Shown here piece after piece: positions 26,532 to 34,881 of a stretch of 64,000 nt of DNA. A program made the position numbers and the translations under genes. Source of the DNA: Vampirovibrionales bacterium (GTDB lineage Bacteria; Cyanobacteriota; Vampirovibrionia; Vampirovibrionales; Vampirovibrionaceae). The first letter of the stretch is position 1. Every line of letters begins with the position of its first letter. The stretch lies in contig JARXAD010000002.1 in assembly GCA_029866025.1 (NCBI GenBank), positions 422,616-486,615 on the forward strand, given 5' to 3'. The notes under the pieces are model-generated. The model was not told where the DNA came from, made no database searches, and was given only the letters and a program-made list of their open reading frames with translations.

Positions 26532-27251
26532 ATGCCCTATCTTCGTAAAGCTGCGGATCGTGGCACCACCCAAACCGATTGGCTGGACAGTCGCCATAGC
26601 TTTTCTTTTGGTGATTATGTGGATCCCACCCACCGAGGGTTTGGCCCGTTACGGGTGATTAACGAAGATTGGATAGTCCCCGATACCGGTTTTGGGCTGC
26701 ACCCGCATCATGATATGGAAATTGTGACGGTGATGTTGGCAGGCCAAGTGCGCCATGTGGACAGCTTGGGCAATGAAGCCTTGATTACCGCCGGTGAAAT
26801 TCAACGGATGTCGGCAGGGACGGGGATTCGTCATAGCGAGTGGAACCCAAGCCCAACAGAAACGGCACACCTGCTACAAATTTGGATTCGTACCGACGAA
26901 AAAGGCGTGGAACCCAGTTATGCCCAACAGCCTATTGATGCAAGTCAACATGGTTGGACCGCGCTGGTTTCTCCCATGGGTGGTAGTGGCCCTATCACCA
27001 TCCATCAGCAGGCGTGGTTGTGGCAAGGGTTCCTCTTAGCCGATACACCCATACCGGAAGCTCCTGAATTCAAAGCCGGCCATGGGGTGTGGCTACAACT
27101 TATCTCGGGGCAGTTGCAAAGCAATGCTGGCCTGCTGGAAGCGGGCGATGGCGTGGGTATTCAACCCGAGGAATGGCCCGGCTTTTACGCTCAGCTAACG
27201 CCTGCCACGGAAGTCAAAGTGTTATTGTTTGCCTTGCCCATGGACGTGTAG
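26532..27251 (+). CDS. Pirin family protein (YhhW-like)
   Basis: A 239-residue bicupin. The metal site is visible as HPHHDMEIVT (two His) and GIRHSEWN (His and Glu), with SFGDYVDP and GFGPLRVINED near the N terminus. Related proteins bind Fe and some have quercetin 2,3-dioxygenase activity; others respond to redox state. It is the last gene of the TetR-efflux operon, so a role in destroying or sensing aromatic electrophiles is likely but inferred. The second cupin lacks obvious metal ligands. Confidence 0.9.
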   Translation: MPYLRKAADRGTTQTDWLDSRHSFSFGDYVDPTHRGFGPLRVINEDWIVPDTGFGLHPHHDMEIVTVMLAGQVRHVDSLGNEALITAGEIQRMSAGTGIRHSEWNPSPTETAHLLQIWIRTDEKGVEPSYAQQPIDASQHGWTALVSPMGGSGPITIHQQAWLWQGFLLADTPIPEAPEFKAGHGVWLQLISGQLQSNAGLLEAGDGVGIQPEEWPGFYAQLTPATEVKVLLFALPMDV

Positions 27252-27397
27252 TGCCTTGAAGTTATCGATTACAATTGGGGGGGGTAAGCTTATGTAACAA
27301 TTGGTGACGCGCTCTATGATTTAACGCAATTTAAAGACCTCAGGGGAGTTTTATTTGAAACCCATAATGGCTTCGTATAGATAAGGAATAATTGCTA

Positions 27398-27667
27398 ATG
27401 AACGTTGGTTTTACCCCCCCCCCCCGACAAGCAGTAAAGTTTGGACAGGTTTATTTTTTTAATAAAGACTTGTTAGAAAAAGTAGAAGTTGAAAAGCGTC
27501 CTCATACTGTTTTTAATGACCCAGACCTTATAGACAATCGAGGATTTATATCAGTAGACGGTGATGCCATAGAAATGCCTCGATCAGCTACTTCCCCTGA
27601 TACTATGAGCCGTTTAATAGAGGAAATGCGGGCTCTAATACCTAAGGCTGTGGAGTATAACCCTTAA
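27398..27667 (+). CDS. Small orphan protein with a C12 homopolymer near its start
   Basis: An 89-residue, AT-rich gene starting MNVGFTPPPRQAVKFGQVYF. Codons 6-10 contain twelve consecutive C bases (27413-27424), so replication slippage would shift the frame and turn the protein off. AAGGAA about 9 bases upstream supports ATG 27398. The protein is charged, without a signal peptide or membrane helix. The Phe/Pro-rich start resembles other orphans in this window. The stop overlaps the convergent deoC stop (shared TTAA). A G8 run lies at 27277-27284. Family not recognised. Confidence 0.6.
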   Translation: MNVGFTPPPRQAVKFGQVYFFNKDLLEKVEVEKRPHTVFNDPDLIDNRGFISVDGDAIEMPRSATSPDTMSRLIEEMRALIPKAVEYNP

Positions 27668-28422
27668 CCGAGTGCTTGAGTCTGGCTCATGCCTAAGCGG
27701 GTGGCCCCCGCGGTAATCAGATCGGCGGCTTGCTGGGGTGTTTTAATGCCACCACTGGCCTTGATTCCTACCTGTTGGGCGCCCATGTCATCCAACCTAG
27801 TGCGAATGGCTTGAATAATGGGGACGGTAGCCCCTTGCCCCCCTGTTACATAGCCGGAGCAGGTTTTTACCATGGTCACTCCTGCTTGGGCACACAGTTG
27901 TGCGGCCAAAGGCAGAGCCTCTGGCGGTAACAGGTCGGTTTCAATAATCAGCTTAACGGGCGAGTGGGTGCCTGCATTGGCGGCAGCCATTAAAGCCTTT
28001 AGCTCGGCTTGTGTTTCCGCAGTATTGTTGGTTTGAATCCCAGTCAAAAACTGGGCCACGTTCCACACAATGTCTAGTTCGGTGGCGCCTAGGGCCTTGG
28101 CTTCTGCTATTTCTGCCAGCTTGTTAGCCAAGGGGGCATTCCCAATGGTGGGCTGTAGGGTTTCAGCTTCCAAGGCCACTTTGCTGGGGGGAAACCCAAT
28201 CACCGTGGCCACTTCAATAGTGTTATGGCTGGCTAGCAGCGTCTTTGCTTGAGCTATATAGGGTAAGCGAACACACACACCGGCGCAGTTGAAGTCGATG
28301 GCTTGCTGGCAAAAGGCGTCTAGGTCAAAAACGCCTACAAAAGGCCACTCCGGTAGCCATGTGTGATCCACAAAACGGGTAAGTTGCTGATACAGGGGCA
28401 AGGAGGTGGCAGGGGTGAGCAT
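27664..28422 (-). CDS. deoC: Deoxyribose-phosphate aldolase
   Basis: A 252-residue class I aldolase that cleaves 2-deoxyribose-5-phosphate to glyceraldehyde-3-phosphate and acetaldehyde in nucleoside salvage. The Schiff-base Lys lies in MVKTCSGYVTGG, the second active-site Lys in GIKASGGIKT, and the Asp in ELDIVWN. GAGGAG 8 bases upstream supports ATG 28422. No other deo genes are adjacent. It is convergent with the small poly-C gene. Confidence 0.92.
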   Translation of the reverse strand: MLTPATSLPLYQQLTRFVDHTWLPEWPFVGVFDLDAFCQQAIDFNCAGVCVRLPYIAQAKTLLASHNTIEVATVIGFPPSKVALEAETLQPTIGNAPLANKLAEIAEAKALGATELDIVWNVAQFLTGIQTNNTAETQAELKALMAAANAGTHSPVKLIIETDLLPPEALPLAAQLCAQAGVTMVKTCSGYVTGGQGATVPIIQAIRTRLDDMGAQQVGIKASGGIKTPQQAADLITAGATRLGMSQTQALG

Positions 28423-28445
28423 AGCGGGGCTCCTCTATTAAACGG

Positions 28446-28474
28446 TTGAACCCACACAGTATACTTGCTATAGT
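28446..28474 (+). promoter_or_regulatory. Promoter of tRNA-Ser
   Basis: TTGAAC (28446-28451), a 17-base spacer and TATAGT (28469-28474) form a good sigma-70-like promoter. It would start transcription about 25 bases before the tRNA. Confidence 0.6.
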
Positions 28475-28506
28475 CTGTTCCACCGTATGGGGGCTAGCCC
28501 CTGTTT

Positions 28507-28596
28507 GGAGAGGTGGCTGAGTGGCTGAAAGCGGCTTCCTGCTAAGAAGTTATGGGGTGTTAAGCCCCATCGGGGGTTCGAATCCCCCCCTCTCCG
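28507..28596 (+). tRNA. tRNA-Ser (anticodon GCT)
   Basis: The acceptor stem GGAGAGG pairs with CCTCTCC and the discriminator is G. The anticodon loop CTGCTAA gives GCT, reading AGC and AGU. A long variable arm (ATGGGGT...GCCCCAT) and T arm GGGGGTTCGAATCCCCC confirm a class II serine tRNA. The 3' CCA is not encoded. Confidence 0.95.
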
Positions 28597-28792
28597 AATT
28601 TTCACCCGAAAGGGATTTCCTAGTATGGCTTTAACTCTTTAAACGATCCCCTTTAGCCTTAATGCTACTAGATCTTCCGGATGATTTTTCAACAGCTTCG
28701 TTTGCCAGCACTCATTTTGTAAACTTGTTTTATAAGCGTTCCTAAATAAGAGTAATTGCTTTAGGTGGCTATGTGAAAATGAATGGAAAGAA

Positions 28793-28866
28793 TGCGCTCG
28801 GAGAGATTCGAACTCCCGACCCCATGGTTCGTAGCCATGTACTCTATCCAACTGAGCTACGAGCGC
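28793..28866 (-). tRNA. tRNA-Arg (anticodon ACG)
   Basis: The acceptor stem GCGCTCG pairs with CGAGCGC and the discriminator is A. D arm AGCTCAGTTGGATAGAGT, anticodon loop CTACGAA (ACG, normally modified to ICG) and T arm GGGAGTTCGAATCTCTC. No CCA is encoded. It lies on the strand opposite the nearby tRNA-Ser. Confidence 0.95.
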
Positions 28867-29036
28867 ACTCAAATTGCAGAAGGGGGCTTATTGTAGGCAA
28901 AGGGCAGCGGCGGATCAACTCAGGGATCCCTCTTTGGGCTAAAGGCAGGTCTTCTTAATGGGGCAATCTCCCTTTGTGGCCGGTTTTTGGTATGGTATCG
29001 CCATTCATATTGCCCTCTCTCAATGGACGTAATCGT

Positions 29037-30587
29037 ATGCCTACTGCCCCCAGTCCTGTTGTTACATCTCCCACAACCTTGGATGCTTATCGTGATGGCC
29101 TGAGCGCCAGCGACTTGTTTGATTCGCGAGAATCGTCTCAGGTGGGCTTAACCTATGGCGACTTTGTGATTCTGCCGGATCACATTGATTTTGGGGTGGA
29201 AGCGGTGGAGCTGGCCTGTCCCCTCACTCGCACTATCACCCTCAAAACCCCCTTTGCTAGTTCGCCTATGGATACAGTAACCGAAGCTCCCATGGCCATT
29301 GCCATGGCCCTCCACGGGGGTATTGGCTTTATTCATTACAACAACACGGTAGAAGAACAGGCCGAGCATGTGCGTCAAGTGAAACGGTACAAAAACGGCT
29401 TTATCACCGCGCCTTTAACCTTAAGCCCCAACCATACGGTGGCTGATATTGACGCCATTAAAGAGAAGCATGGCTTTAGTGGCGTGCCCATTACAGAAAA
29501 CGGCACCATGAATTCTAAATTGCTGGGGATGGTGACGAGCCGCGATGTGGATTTTTTAACGGATCGCTCTAAGCCTCTCCACGAGGTGATGACGACGGAT
29601 TTAACGGTGGGTCACGAACCCTGCACACTAGAAGCCGCAAACCAAATCCTCAAAACAAGCAAAAAAGGGAAGCTTCCCATTATTAATGCGGCAGGGGAGC
29701 TGGTAGCACTCATTTCTCGCGATGATTTGAAAAAAAACCGCGATTTTCCTTTGGCTTCTAAAGATGCCAACAAGCAATTGCTAGTGGGCGCTGCCATTGG
29801 CACCCGCCAAGCCGATTGCGAACGCCTAGACGCCTTGGTAGAAGCCGGTGTGGACGTGGTGATTTTAGATTCTTCTCAGGGTGACTCCATTTATCAACTG
29901 GACATGATTACCTACGCCAAAAAACACTATCCCCAGCTGCAAATTATCGGGGGCAACGTGGTGACTAGCTACCAGGCCGAGCGTTTGATAACCGCAGGCG
30001 TAGATGGCCTGCGCATTGGTATGGGTGTGGGCAGCATTTGCACCACCCAAGAAGTGATGGCCGTTGGGCGTCCGCAAGCCACCGCCGTATACCACACCAG
30101 CCAGCTAGCGCGCCGTATGGGCGTGCCGGTCATGGCCGATGGCGGCGTCTCTACCATGGGCCACATTATGAAAGCCCTAGCTGTGGGCGGCAGTGTGGTG
30201 ATGATGGGTAGCATGCTGGCGGGCACCAATGAAACCCCCGGTGAGTATTTTTACCAAGACGGCATTCGCCTAAAAAAATATCGGGGCATGGGGTCGTCTG
30301 AAGCCATGAAGAAAAACAGTGCGTCTCGCTATTTTAGCGACTCGGAGCGCATCCGCGTGGCTCAAGGCGTGTCGGGCGCGGTGATGGACAAAGGGTCTTT
30401 GCACCAATACCTGCCGTATCTCATTCAGGGCGTGAAGCATGGCCTGCAAGACATGGGCTGCCGCAGTGTGAGTATTCTCCACGAGCGTTTAGCCAGTGGC
30501 CAACTGCGTTTTGAGCGCCGCTCCCCTGCGGCCCAGCAAGAAGGTGGCGTGCATAGCTTGCATAGCTATGAAAAAAGCATGATCTAA
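29037..30587 (+). CDS. guaB: IMP dehydrogenase, eukaryotic type
   Basis: A 516-residue enzyme oxidising IMP to XMP, the committed step of GTP synthesis. The barrel is split by two CBS domains (about residues 120-240). The catalytic Cys lies in GSICTTQE and the flap in [12 protein letters not shown]. Several stretches match the eukaryotic rather than the usual bacterial form: [11 protein letters not shown] at the N terminus, [23 protein letters not shown], and the end [12 protein letters not shown]. Length is also eukaryote-like (about 514). ATG 29037 is chosen because conserved sequence begins soon after; upstream in-frame starts add unrelated residues. Codon use is like the neighbours, so any transfer is old. 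Confidence 0.96.
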   Translation: MPTAPSPVVTSPTTLDAYRDGLSASDLFDSRESSQVGLTYGDFVILPDHIDFGVEAVELACPLTRTITLKTPFASSPMDTVTEAPMAIAMALHGGIGFIHYNNTVEEQAEHVRQVKRYKNGFITAPLTLSPNHTVADIDAIKEKHGFSGVPITENGTMNSKLLGMVTSRDVDFLTDRSKPLHEVMTTDLTVGHEPCTLEAANQILKTSKKGKLPIINAAGELVALISRDDLKKNRDFPLASKDANKQLLVGAAIGTRQADCERLDALVEAGVDVVILDSSQGDSIYQLDMITYAKKHYPQLQIIGGNVVTSYQAERLITAGVDGLRIGMGVGSICTTQEVMAVGRPQATAVYHTSQLARRMGVPVMADGGVSTMGHIMKALAVGGSVVMMGSMLAGTNETPGEYFYQDGIRLKKYRGMGSSEAMKKNSASRYFSDSERIRVAQGVSGAVMDKGSLHQYLPYLIQGVKHGLQDMGCRSVSILHERLASGQLRFERRSPAAQQEGGVHSLHSYEKSMI

Positions 30588-30625
30588 AGCCTCTTTTCGC
30601 CTAGCAGAAGCTCTTAAGAAAACCC

Positions 30626-31354
30626 TTATACAAAATCTTGGGCAAAACCATTGGCACCCGTTAAAAAACGGCAAGTAACCTCATGGGGTCGGGTAATGGC
30701 GCTGCCAATCACCACGGCACTGGCCCCTAAGCGAAAAGCCTTGGTGACGTGAACGGGCTCCCACAGGCGACCTTCCATCACAATAGGAAGGCGAATGTGC
30801 TGGCTGAGTTGATACAACAAGGCCCAATCGGGGGTGTATGGGCTGGCCTTGGCTTGCAACGATTCTTGGGTATAACCGCTCAGGGTGGTGGCAATGGCGT
30901 CCACGCCTGCCGCTTCGGCGGCTACAGCACTGAGCAAGGTGTCACAGTCTGCCATTACGGGGGTGTTGGGGCACAGCACCCTAAATTTCTCCAAGGTTGA
31001 CGTTAACGTCAACTGGTCGGGTCGGGGGCGTTGGGTGCCATCAATGGCAACCACAGTGGCACCCGCTTGGGCCACCGCCACCATGTCATCTAGGGTGGGG
31101 GTAATGTAAACCATGCTTTTCCAGTCCTCAGGCAATGGATCGGGCTTGGTAATGCCAATGATGGGCAGTGCGGGCCATTGAGCGCGAGCGTAACCAATAT
31201 CATCCACACCGGCAAGCCTTAAACCGTGCGCCCCACCATCCACCACCGAGTGCATCATGGCGTGCTTGGCAGTGGGCTTAGAAAATGGCTCTCCACCGGA
31301 AGCTTGCACAGAAACAATGACACTGTAAGGCTTTAACGGCCATAAAACAGTCAT
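30626..31354 (-). CDS. nanE: N-acetylmannosamine-6-phosphate 2-epimerase
   Basis: A 242-residue TIM-barrel enzyme converting ManNAc-6-phosphate to GlcNAc-6-phosphate in sialic-acid or amino-sugar use. Family motifs are IVSVQASGGEPF, IIGITKP, VVAIDGTQRPRP, MADCDT, TTLSGYT, VMEGRLWEP and GSAITRPHEVT. The catalytic Lys is in ITKP and the Glu in MEGRL. No nanA, nanK or transporter gene is in the window, so it may serve in amino-sugar salvage. It is convergent with guaB. Confidence 0.9.
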   Translation of the reverse strand: MTVLWPLKPYSVIVSVQASGGEPFSKPTAKHAMMHSVVDGGAHGLRLAGVDDIGYARAQWPALPIIGITKPDPLPEDWKSMVYITPTLDDMVAVAQAGATVVAIDGTQRPRPDQLTLTSTLEKFRVLCPNTPVMADCDTLLSAVAAEAAGVDAIATTLSGYTQESLQAKASPYTPDWALLYQLSQHIRLPIVMEGRLWEPVHVTKAFRLGASAVVIGSAITRPHEVTCRFLTGANGFAQDFV

Positions 31355-31457
31355 AATGGGCCAATTCTCACACCGGTTGACGAGACAACAATCCTCCTAC
31401 GTATGATACTGCTAGTAAACTCGAGAAACCACCTGAGAAACAAAAAAGGATAGCCCC

Positions 31458-32522
31458 ATGACGACGGCCACCCAGCCAACCATTCGCCAGCAGATTGAAG
31501 ACCGCGAAGCAGCTCAGCTGCATGCCTTTGCTGCCAAAAGCCTTGATATAGCTTTGATTAGCCGCCAGCGCGTGGAGAGTCATTGCCCGTTGCGCACGGC
31601 CTTTCAGCGCGATCGGGATCGCATCTTGCACAGCAAGGCCTTTCGGCGGTTGTCTCATAAAACCCAGGTGTTTATCTCACCAGAGGGTGATCACTACCGA
31701 ACTCGCTTGACTCACAGCCTAGAGGTGGCCCAAATTGCCCGAACAGCGGCGCGGGCCTTGGGATTGAATGAAGACTTAACGGAAGCCATCGCTCTGGGTC
31801 ACGATTTGGGGCATCCGCCTTTTGGCCACACGGGTGAAATGTGTTTAAGTGAGCTCGCTATACAAGGGGGCCATGCCCCCTTTCGGCATGAGGCGCAGAG
31901 TGTGCGGATTGTGACGGTGCTGGAGCCTCTCAATCTAACGCAGGCAGTGCTACATGGCATGGAAGATCAGCTGAGTACCAACCCGCCTCGTAGTTTGGAA
32001 GGGCAGTTAGTAAAAATCACCGACCGCATGACCTATTTGCACCACGATGTGGAAGACGCCACCCGAGCAGGCCTGATGGCGGAAGATCACTTGCCCGAAG
32101 ACCTGTGCGCTGTTTTGGGCAAGCGCCGTAACGAGCGACTGGATGTGATGATGCTGGATTTGGTGGCCACCACCCAAGCCTTGTGGCAGCAAGGGGAGCG
32201 GACAGTAGCGTTGTCGTTGCCCATTGAGACGGCCATGAACCGCCTGCGCAAGTGGATGTTTGACCATGTGTATTTATCGCCCAAGCAGCAGGCGCAACAG
32301 GTAAAGGTGCAACGGGTACTCACAGGCTTGTACGATTGGTACAGTAGCCACCCAGAGTCCCTTCCTGAGGGGTTTGTGGCGGCTGGCACCGAGAAGCAAT
32401 TAAAAACGCAGCCGTGGCTGCTGGATTTTTTAGCCGGTATGACGGATCGCTATGCCATTGAGCAGGCCCAAGCCCTGTTGTTACCCACGCCGTATCGGGG
32501 TGCTATCCAGTCGGGGCTGTAG
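31458..32522 (+). CDS. dgt: dGTP triphosphohydrolase-like HD protein
   Basis: A 354-residue HD-domain dNTPase that hydrolyses dGTP (or other dNTPs) to nucleoside and triphosphate. Motifs: RDRDRILHSKAFRRLSHKTQ, HYRTRLTHSLEV (first metal His), IALGHDLGHPPFGHTGE (HD), and EGQLVKITDRMTYLHHDVED. Its length fits the short bacterial clade (about 330-380) rather than the 505-residue E. coli enzyme. It is divergent from nanE. Together with guaB and nrdA in this window it would tune purine dNTP pools. Confidence 0.93.
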   Translation: MTTATQPTIRQQIEDREAAQLHAFAAKSLDIALISRQRVESHCPLRTAFQRDRDRILHSKAFRRLSHKTQVFISPEGDHYRTRLTHSLEVAQIARTAARALGLNEDLTEAIALGHDLGHPPFGHTGEMCLSELAIQGGHAPFRHEAQSVRIVTVLEPLNLTQAVLHGMEDQLSTNPPRSLEGQLVKITDRMTYLHHDVEDATRAGLMAEDHLPEDLCAVLGKRRNERLDVMMLDLVATTQALWQQGERTVALSLPIETAMNRLRKWMFDHVYLSPKQQAQQVKVQRVLTGLYDWYSSHPESLPEGFVAAGTEKQLKTQPWLLDFLAGMTDRYAIEQAQALLLPTPYRGAIQSGL

Positions 32523-32671
32523 CTTCGGGTTTTAGGCAATGGATTGAGATGGAAAACTCTGCGCTTCAATCAGCCTAATGGAACTTGGATGACAGAGTCC
32601 CGTCATACGGGTAATATTGGTATACTAACCCTAGGCCATTGTGGCTTTTGCCCGTTGTAAAGGATTTTTCC

Positions 32672-33067
32672 ATGTCGTTGTCATCTCGTGTGTTGCAAGG
32701 CAGCTGTGGCGTGTTGGCTGTGTTGGCCATCCTGGCCCCAGCGGTTTCTCCGTTGCGTCAAGTAGCTCAGGCCCAAGCCAACACCACCTTTGTGATGCTG
32801 ACGGCTAACTGGTGTGCCCCGTGCCGACCCGTGTTGCAAGCGGTGCAAACGGTGGCCAAAGGCCAAGGAGCCACCGTGGTGCAGGTGGATGTGGATTCTC
32901 CCTCGGCGCCAGAGCAAGCTAAAAAATATGGCGTCAGTATTTTACGCGGCCACGATGTGCCCATGGTGTACCGGATACGCCCTGGCGACATTGATTTGGT
33001 GGTGGATGGTGCTGCCAAAGCCTATACCGATAGCGATACCTTACAGGCCCAGTTGCTCGCGCCTTAG
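32672..33067 (+). CDS. Exported thioredoxin-like protein
   Basis: A 131-residue protein with a signal peptide (about residues 1-35, ending AQA) and a thioredoxin domain bearing the redox motif ANWCAPCRPV. VQVDVDS is the usual strand. The normal cis-Pro region appears as DVPMVYR. It probably acts as a periplasmic thiol-disulfide oxidoreductase; whether reductant or oxidant cannot be told. AAGGA 7 bases upstream supports ATG 32672. A TATACT -10-like box lies at 32619-32624. Confidence 0.85.
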   Translation: MSLSSRVLQGSCGVLAVLAILAPAVSPLRQVAQAQANTTFVMLTANWCAPCRPVLQAVQTVAKGQGATVVQVDVDSPSAPEQAKKYGVSILRGHDVPMVYRIRPGDIDLVVDGAAKAYTDSDTLQAQLLAP

Positions 33068-33068
33068 G

Positions 33069-33539
33069 TTAGGCTTGGGTGGATTTTTTAGGCCCTAATA
33101 AAGAGGTTGTTGCCTTTTTTGCTTCGGAGGCTAAAATTAGGCCTGTTTCTAAGGCTGCTGTGGGTCCTACACATTCCACTCCAATATGAGCCACTGTGTT
33201 TGCAATGCTACTGCCTTCTGATGAGCCATGCTTGCAAACGTGCTCAGCTGTTTCGGGTGTTATCCAATGCCCAATAGTAGAGAAGCCATGAGATACCGCC
33301 TCAAACCAAGGAGCTTCGCTTAAGTAGTTGGCTATTGAATGGGCCGTTTCTCCGAAAAAATTATGCCCAATAACACTGGCTATAGCACAAATACCAACGT
33401 GGCCAGCAGCATGAACAGCCTTTTGGCCGATAGAATCTTCTTTATGTCCAAAAGTTAAAGGGGGAGATGATGGAAACCGTAATTTTATGGGGGTTGGAGA
33501 AATAATTGGGCGGGAAAACCGATTGGCAGTGAGTTGCAT
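33069..33539 (-). CDS. Orphan His-rich protein with Phe/Pro-rich N terminus
   Basis: A 156-residue protein starting MQLTANRFSRPIISPTP. Residues 1-36 are Pro/Phe/Ser-rich and end LTFGHKED. Residues 40-120 are helical and unusually rich in His (AAGHVGICAIASVIGHNFFG, STIGHWITPETAEHV), which could bind metal or haem or mark membrane-associated helices. A longer reading upstream would overlap the divergent aldo/keto reductase gene and is rejected. The ribosome site is weak. Family not recognised. Confidence 0.6.
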   Translation of the reverse strand: MQLTANRFSRPIISPTPIKLRFPSSPPLTFGHKEDSIGQKAVHAAGHVGICAIASVIGHNFFGETAHSIANYLSEAPWFEAVSHGFSTIGHWITPETAEHVCKHGSSEGSSIANTVAHIGVECVGPTAALETGLILASEAKKATTSLLGPKKSTQA

Positions 33540-33671
33540 GGAAAAGAAACTTTTTAGTTGCAATAAAGTTGCAGTATTAAACCTCAGCTCAACCCACATG
33601 TCTACCCCAGTGCCAACCACCCTTTGAGGCATAATGGGAAAATTCCCCGTGTGAAATAAGGATGTCTTTGT

Positions 33672-34805
33672 ATGCAGCGTCGTCGCTTGGGTAACACCCC
33701 TCTCACCATCAGCCTGATTGGCTTGGGCACCATGACGTGGGGCGAGCAAAACACAGAGGCCGACGCCCACGCCCAGCTGGATAAAGCATTGGCTTGTGGC
33801 ATCAATTTTGTGGATACGGCGGAGTTGTATGCCATTCCTCCTCGCGCCCACACCTTTGGCAAAACCGAAGAATACATTGGCACGTGGCTAGCCAAAACCA
33901 AACGCCGTGATGAGATTATTTTGGCCACCAAAATTGCAGGGCCGGGTCGGAAATGGATTCGGGGGGGGCAAAGCCGGTTTAATAAAGCCCACCTAACGGA
34001 AGCCTTGGAGAGTAGCTTGCGACGGCTGCAAACCGACTGCGTGGATCTGTATCAGCTCCATTGGCCTGAGCGGGAAATGAACGATTTTGGGGTGTTGGGC
34101 TATGGCAGCGCCAGCTTTTTTGGTGGCTTTGGCGGTGTGCGTTATGGGGTACAGCCGGATCGCTCCCAATCCTCTGATCCTGCTGGCCCTGTGGAGCAGG
34201 CCCAAGCGTTTTTAGCTGCCGAAGAGTGGACCCCCTTTGAAGAAACACTCGAAGTGCTGCAAAGCTTTATTCAGGCCGGTAAAATTCGCCACTGGGGACT
34301 TTCTAACGAAAGCGCTTGGGGGGCGATGAAATACCTTCAGTTGGCAGAACAACACGGCTGGCCCAAGCCTGTCAGTATTCAAAATCCGTATAGCTTGCTC
34401 AATCGTTCTTTTGAATCGGGCTTGGCGGAAGTCTCTCTGCGAGAAAATCTGAGCCTGTTGGCGTATTCTCCGCTGGCTTTTGGGTTACTGAGTGGCAAAT
34501 ATCGCCACGGCCAACGCCCCCAAGGGCGCATTACCCAATACCCAGAAATGTCTCGTTACAACAGCCCTCAAGCGGCGTTGGCGGTAGAGGCCTATGCGGC
34601 TGTGGCTGACCAGTTTGGGTTCACACTCACTCAACTGGCGTTGGGTTTTGTAAATGCCCAACCTTTTGTGGGCAGCAACATTATTGGGGCAACGACCCTG
34701 GCTCAGCTGGATGAAAATATCGCCACGGAATCGGTGGTGCTCTCTACCGAATGTTTGGAAGCGCTAGAGCAGATACACCAGCGGTTTACCTATCCTTGTC
34801 CATAA
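33672..34805 (+). CDS. Aldo/keto reductase (Tas-like)
   Basis: A 377-residue NADPH-dependent reductase with a TIM barrel. The catalytic tetrad is visible: Asp and Tyr in VDTAELY, Lys in LATKIAG and His in LYQLHWP. The NADP-binding end has GATTLAQLDENI. Length and AELY/LHWP context match the Tas subgroup. An insertion after the His strand (about residues 140-180), Gly/Ser-rich with YGSASFFGGFGG, is longer than usual. The substrate is unknown. Confidence 0.92.
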   Translation: MQRRRLGNTPLTISLIGLGTMTWGEQNTEADAHAQLDKALACGINFVDTAELYAIPPRAHTFGKTEEYIGTWLAKTKRRDEIILATKIAGPGRKWIRGGQSRFNKAHLTEALESSLRRLQTDCVDLYQLHWPEREMNDFGVLGYGSASFFGGFGGVRYGVQPDRSQSSDPAGPVEQAQAFLAAEEWTPFEETLEVLQSFIQAGKIRHWGLSNESAWGAMKYLQLAEQHGWPKPVSIQNPYSLLNRSFESGLAEVSLRENLSLLAYSPLAFGLLSGKYRHGQRPQGRITQYPEMSRYNSPQAALAVEAYAAVADQFGFTLTQLALGFVNAQPFVGSNIIGATTLAQLDENIATESVVLSTECLEALEQIHQRFTYPCP

Positions 34806-34863
34806 TGCTTATTTGTAAAAAGGGCTAAGTTAAGCGCGACTCAATCAGTCAGGCTTAGTAATA

Positions 34864-34881
34864 AAAGGTGCCTTGGCACCC
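34864..34881 (-). terminator. Terminator of the AMIN-like gene
   Basis: GGTGCC-AA-GGCACC followed by TTTTATT on the minus strand, overlapping the end of the gene. Confidence 0.6.

Noticed and set aside
27355..27383. TTGAAA-17-TAGATA promoter before the poly-C gene
   Set aside because: It would place the transcription start after the ribosome site, so its role is doubtful.
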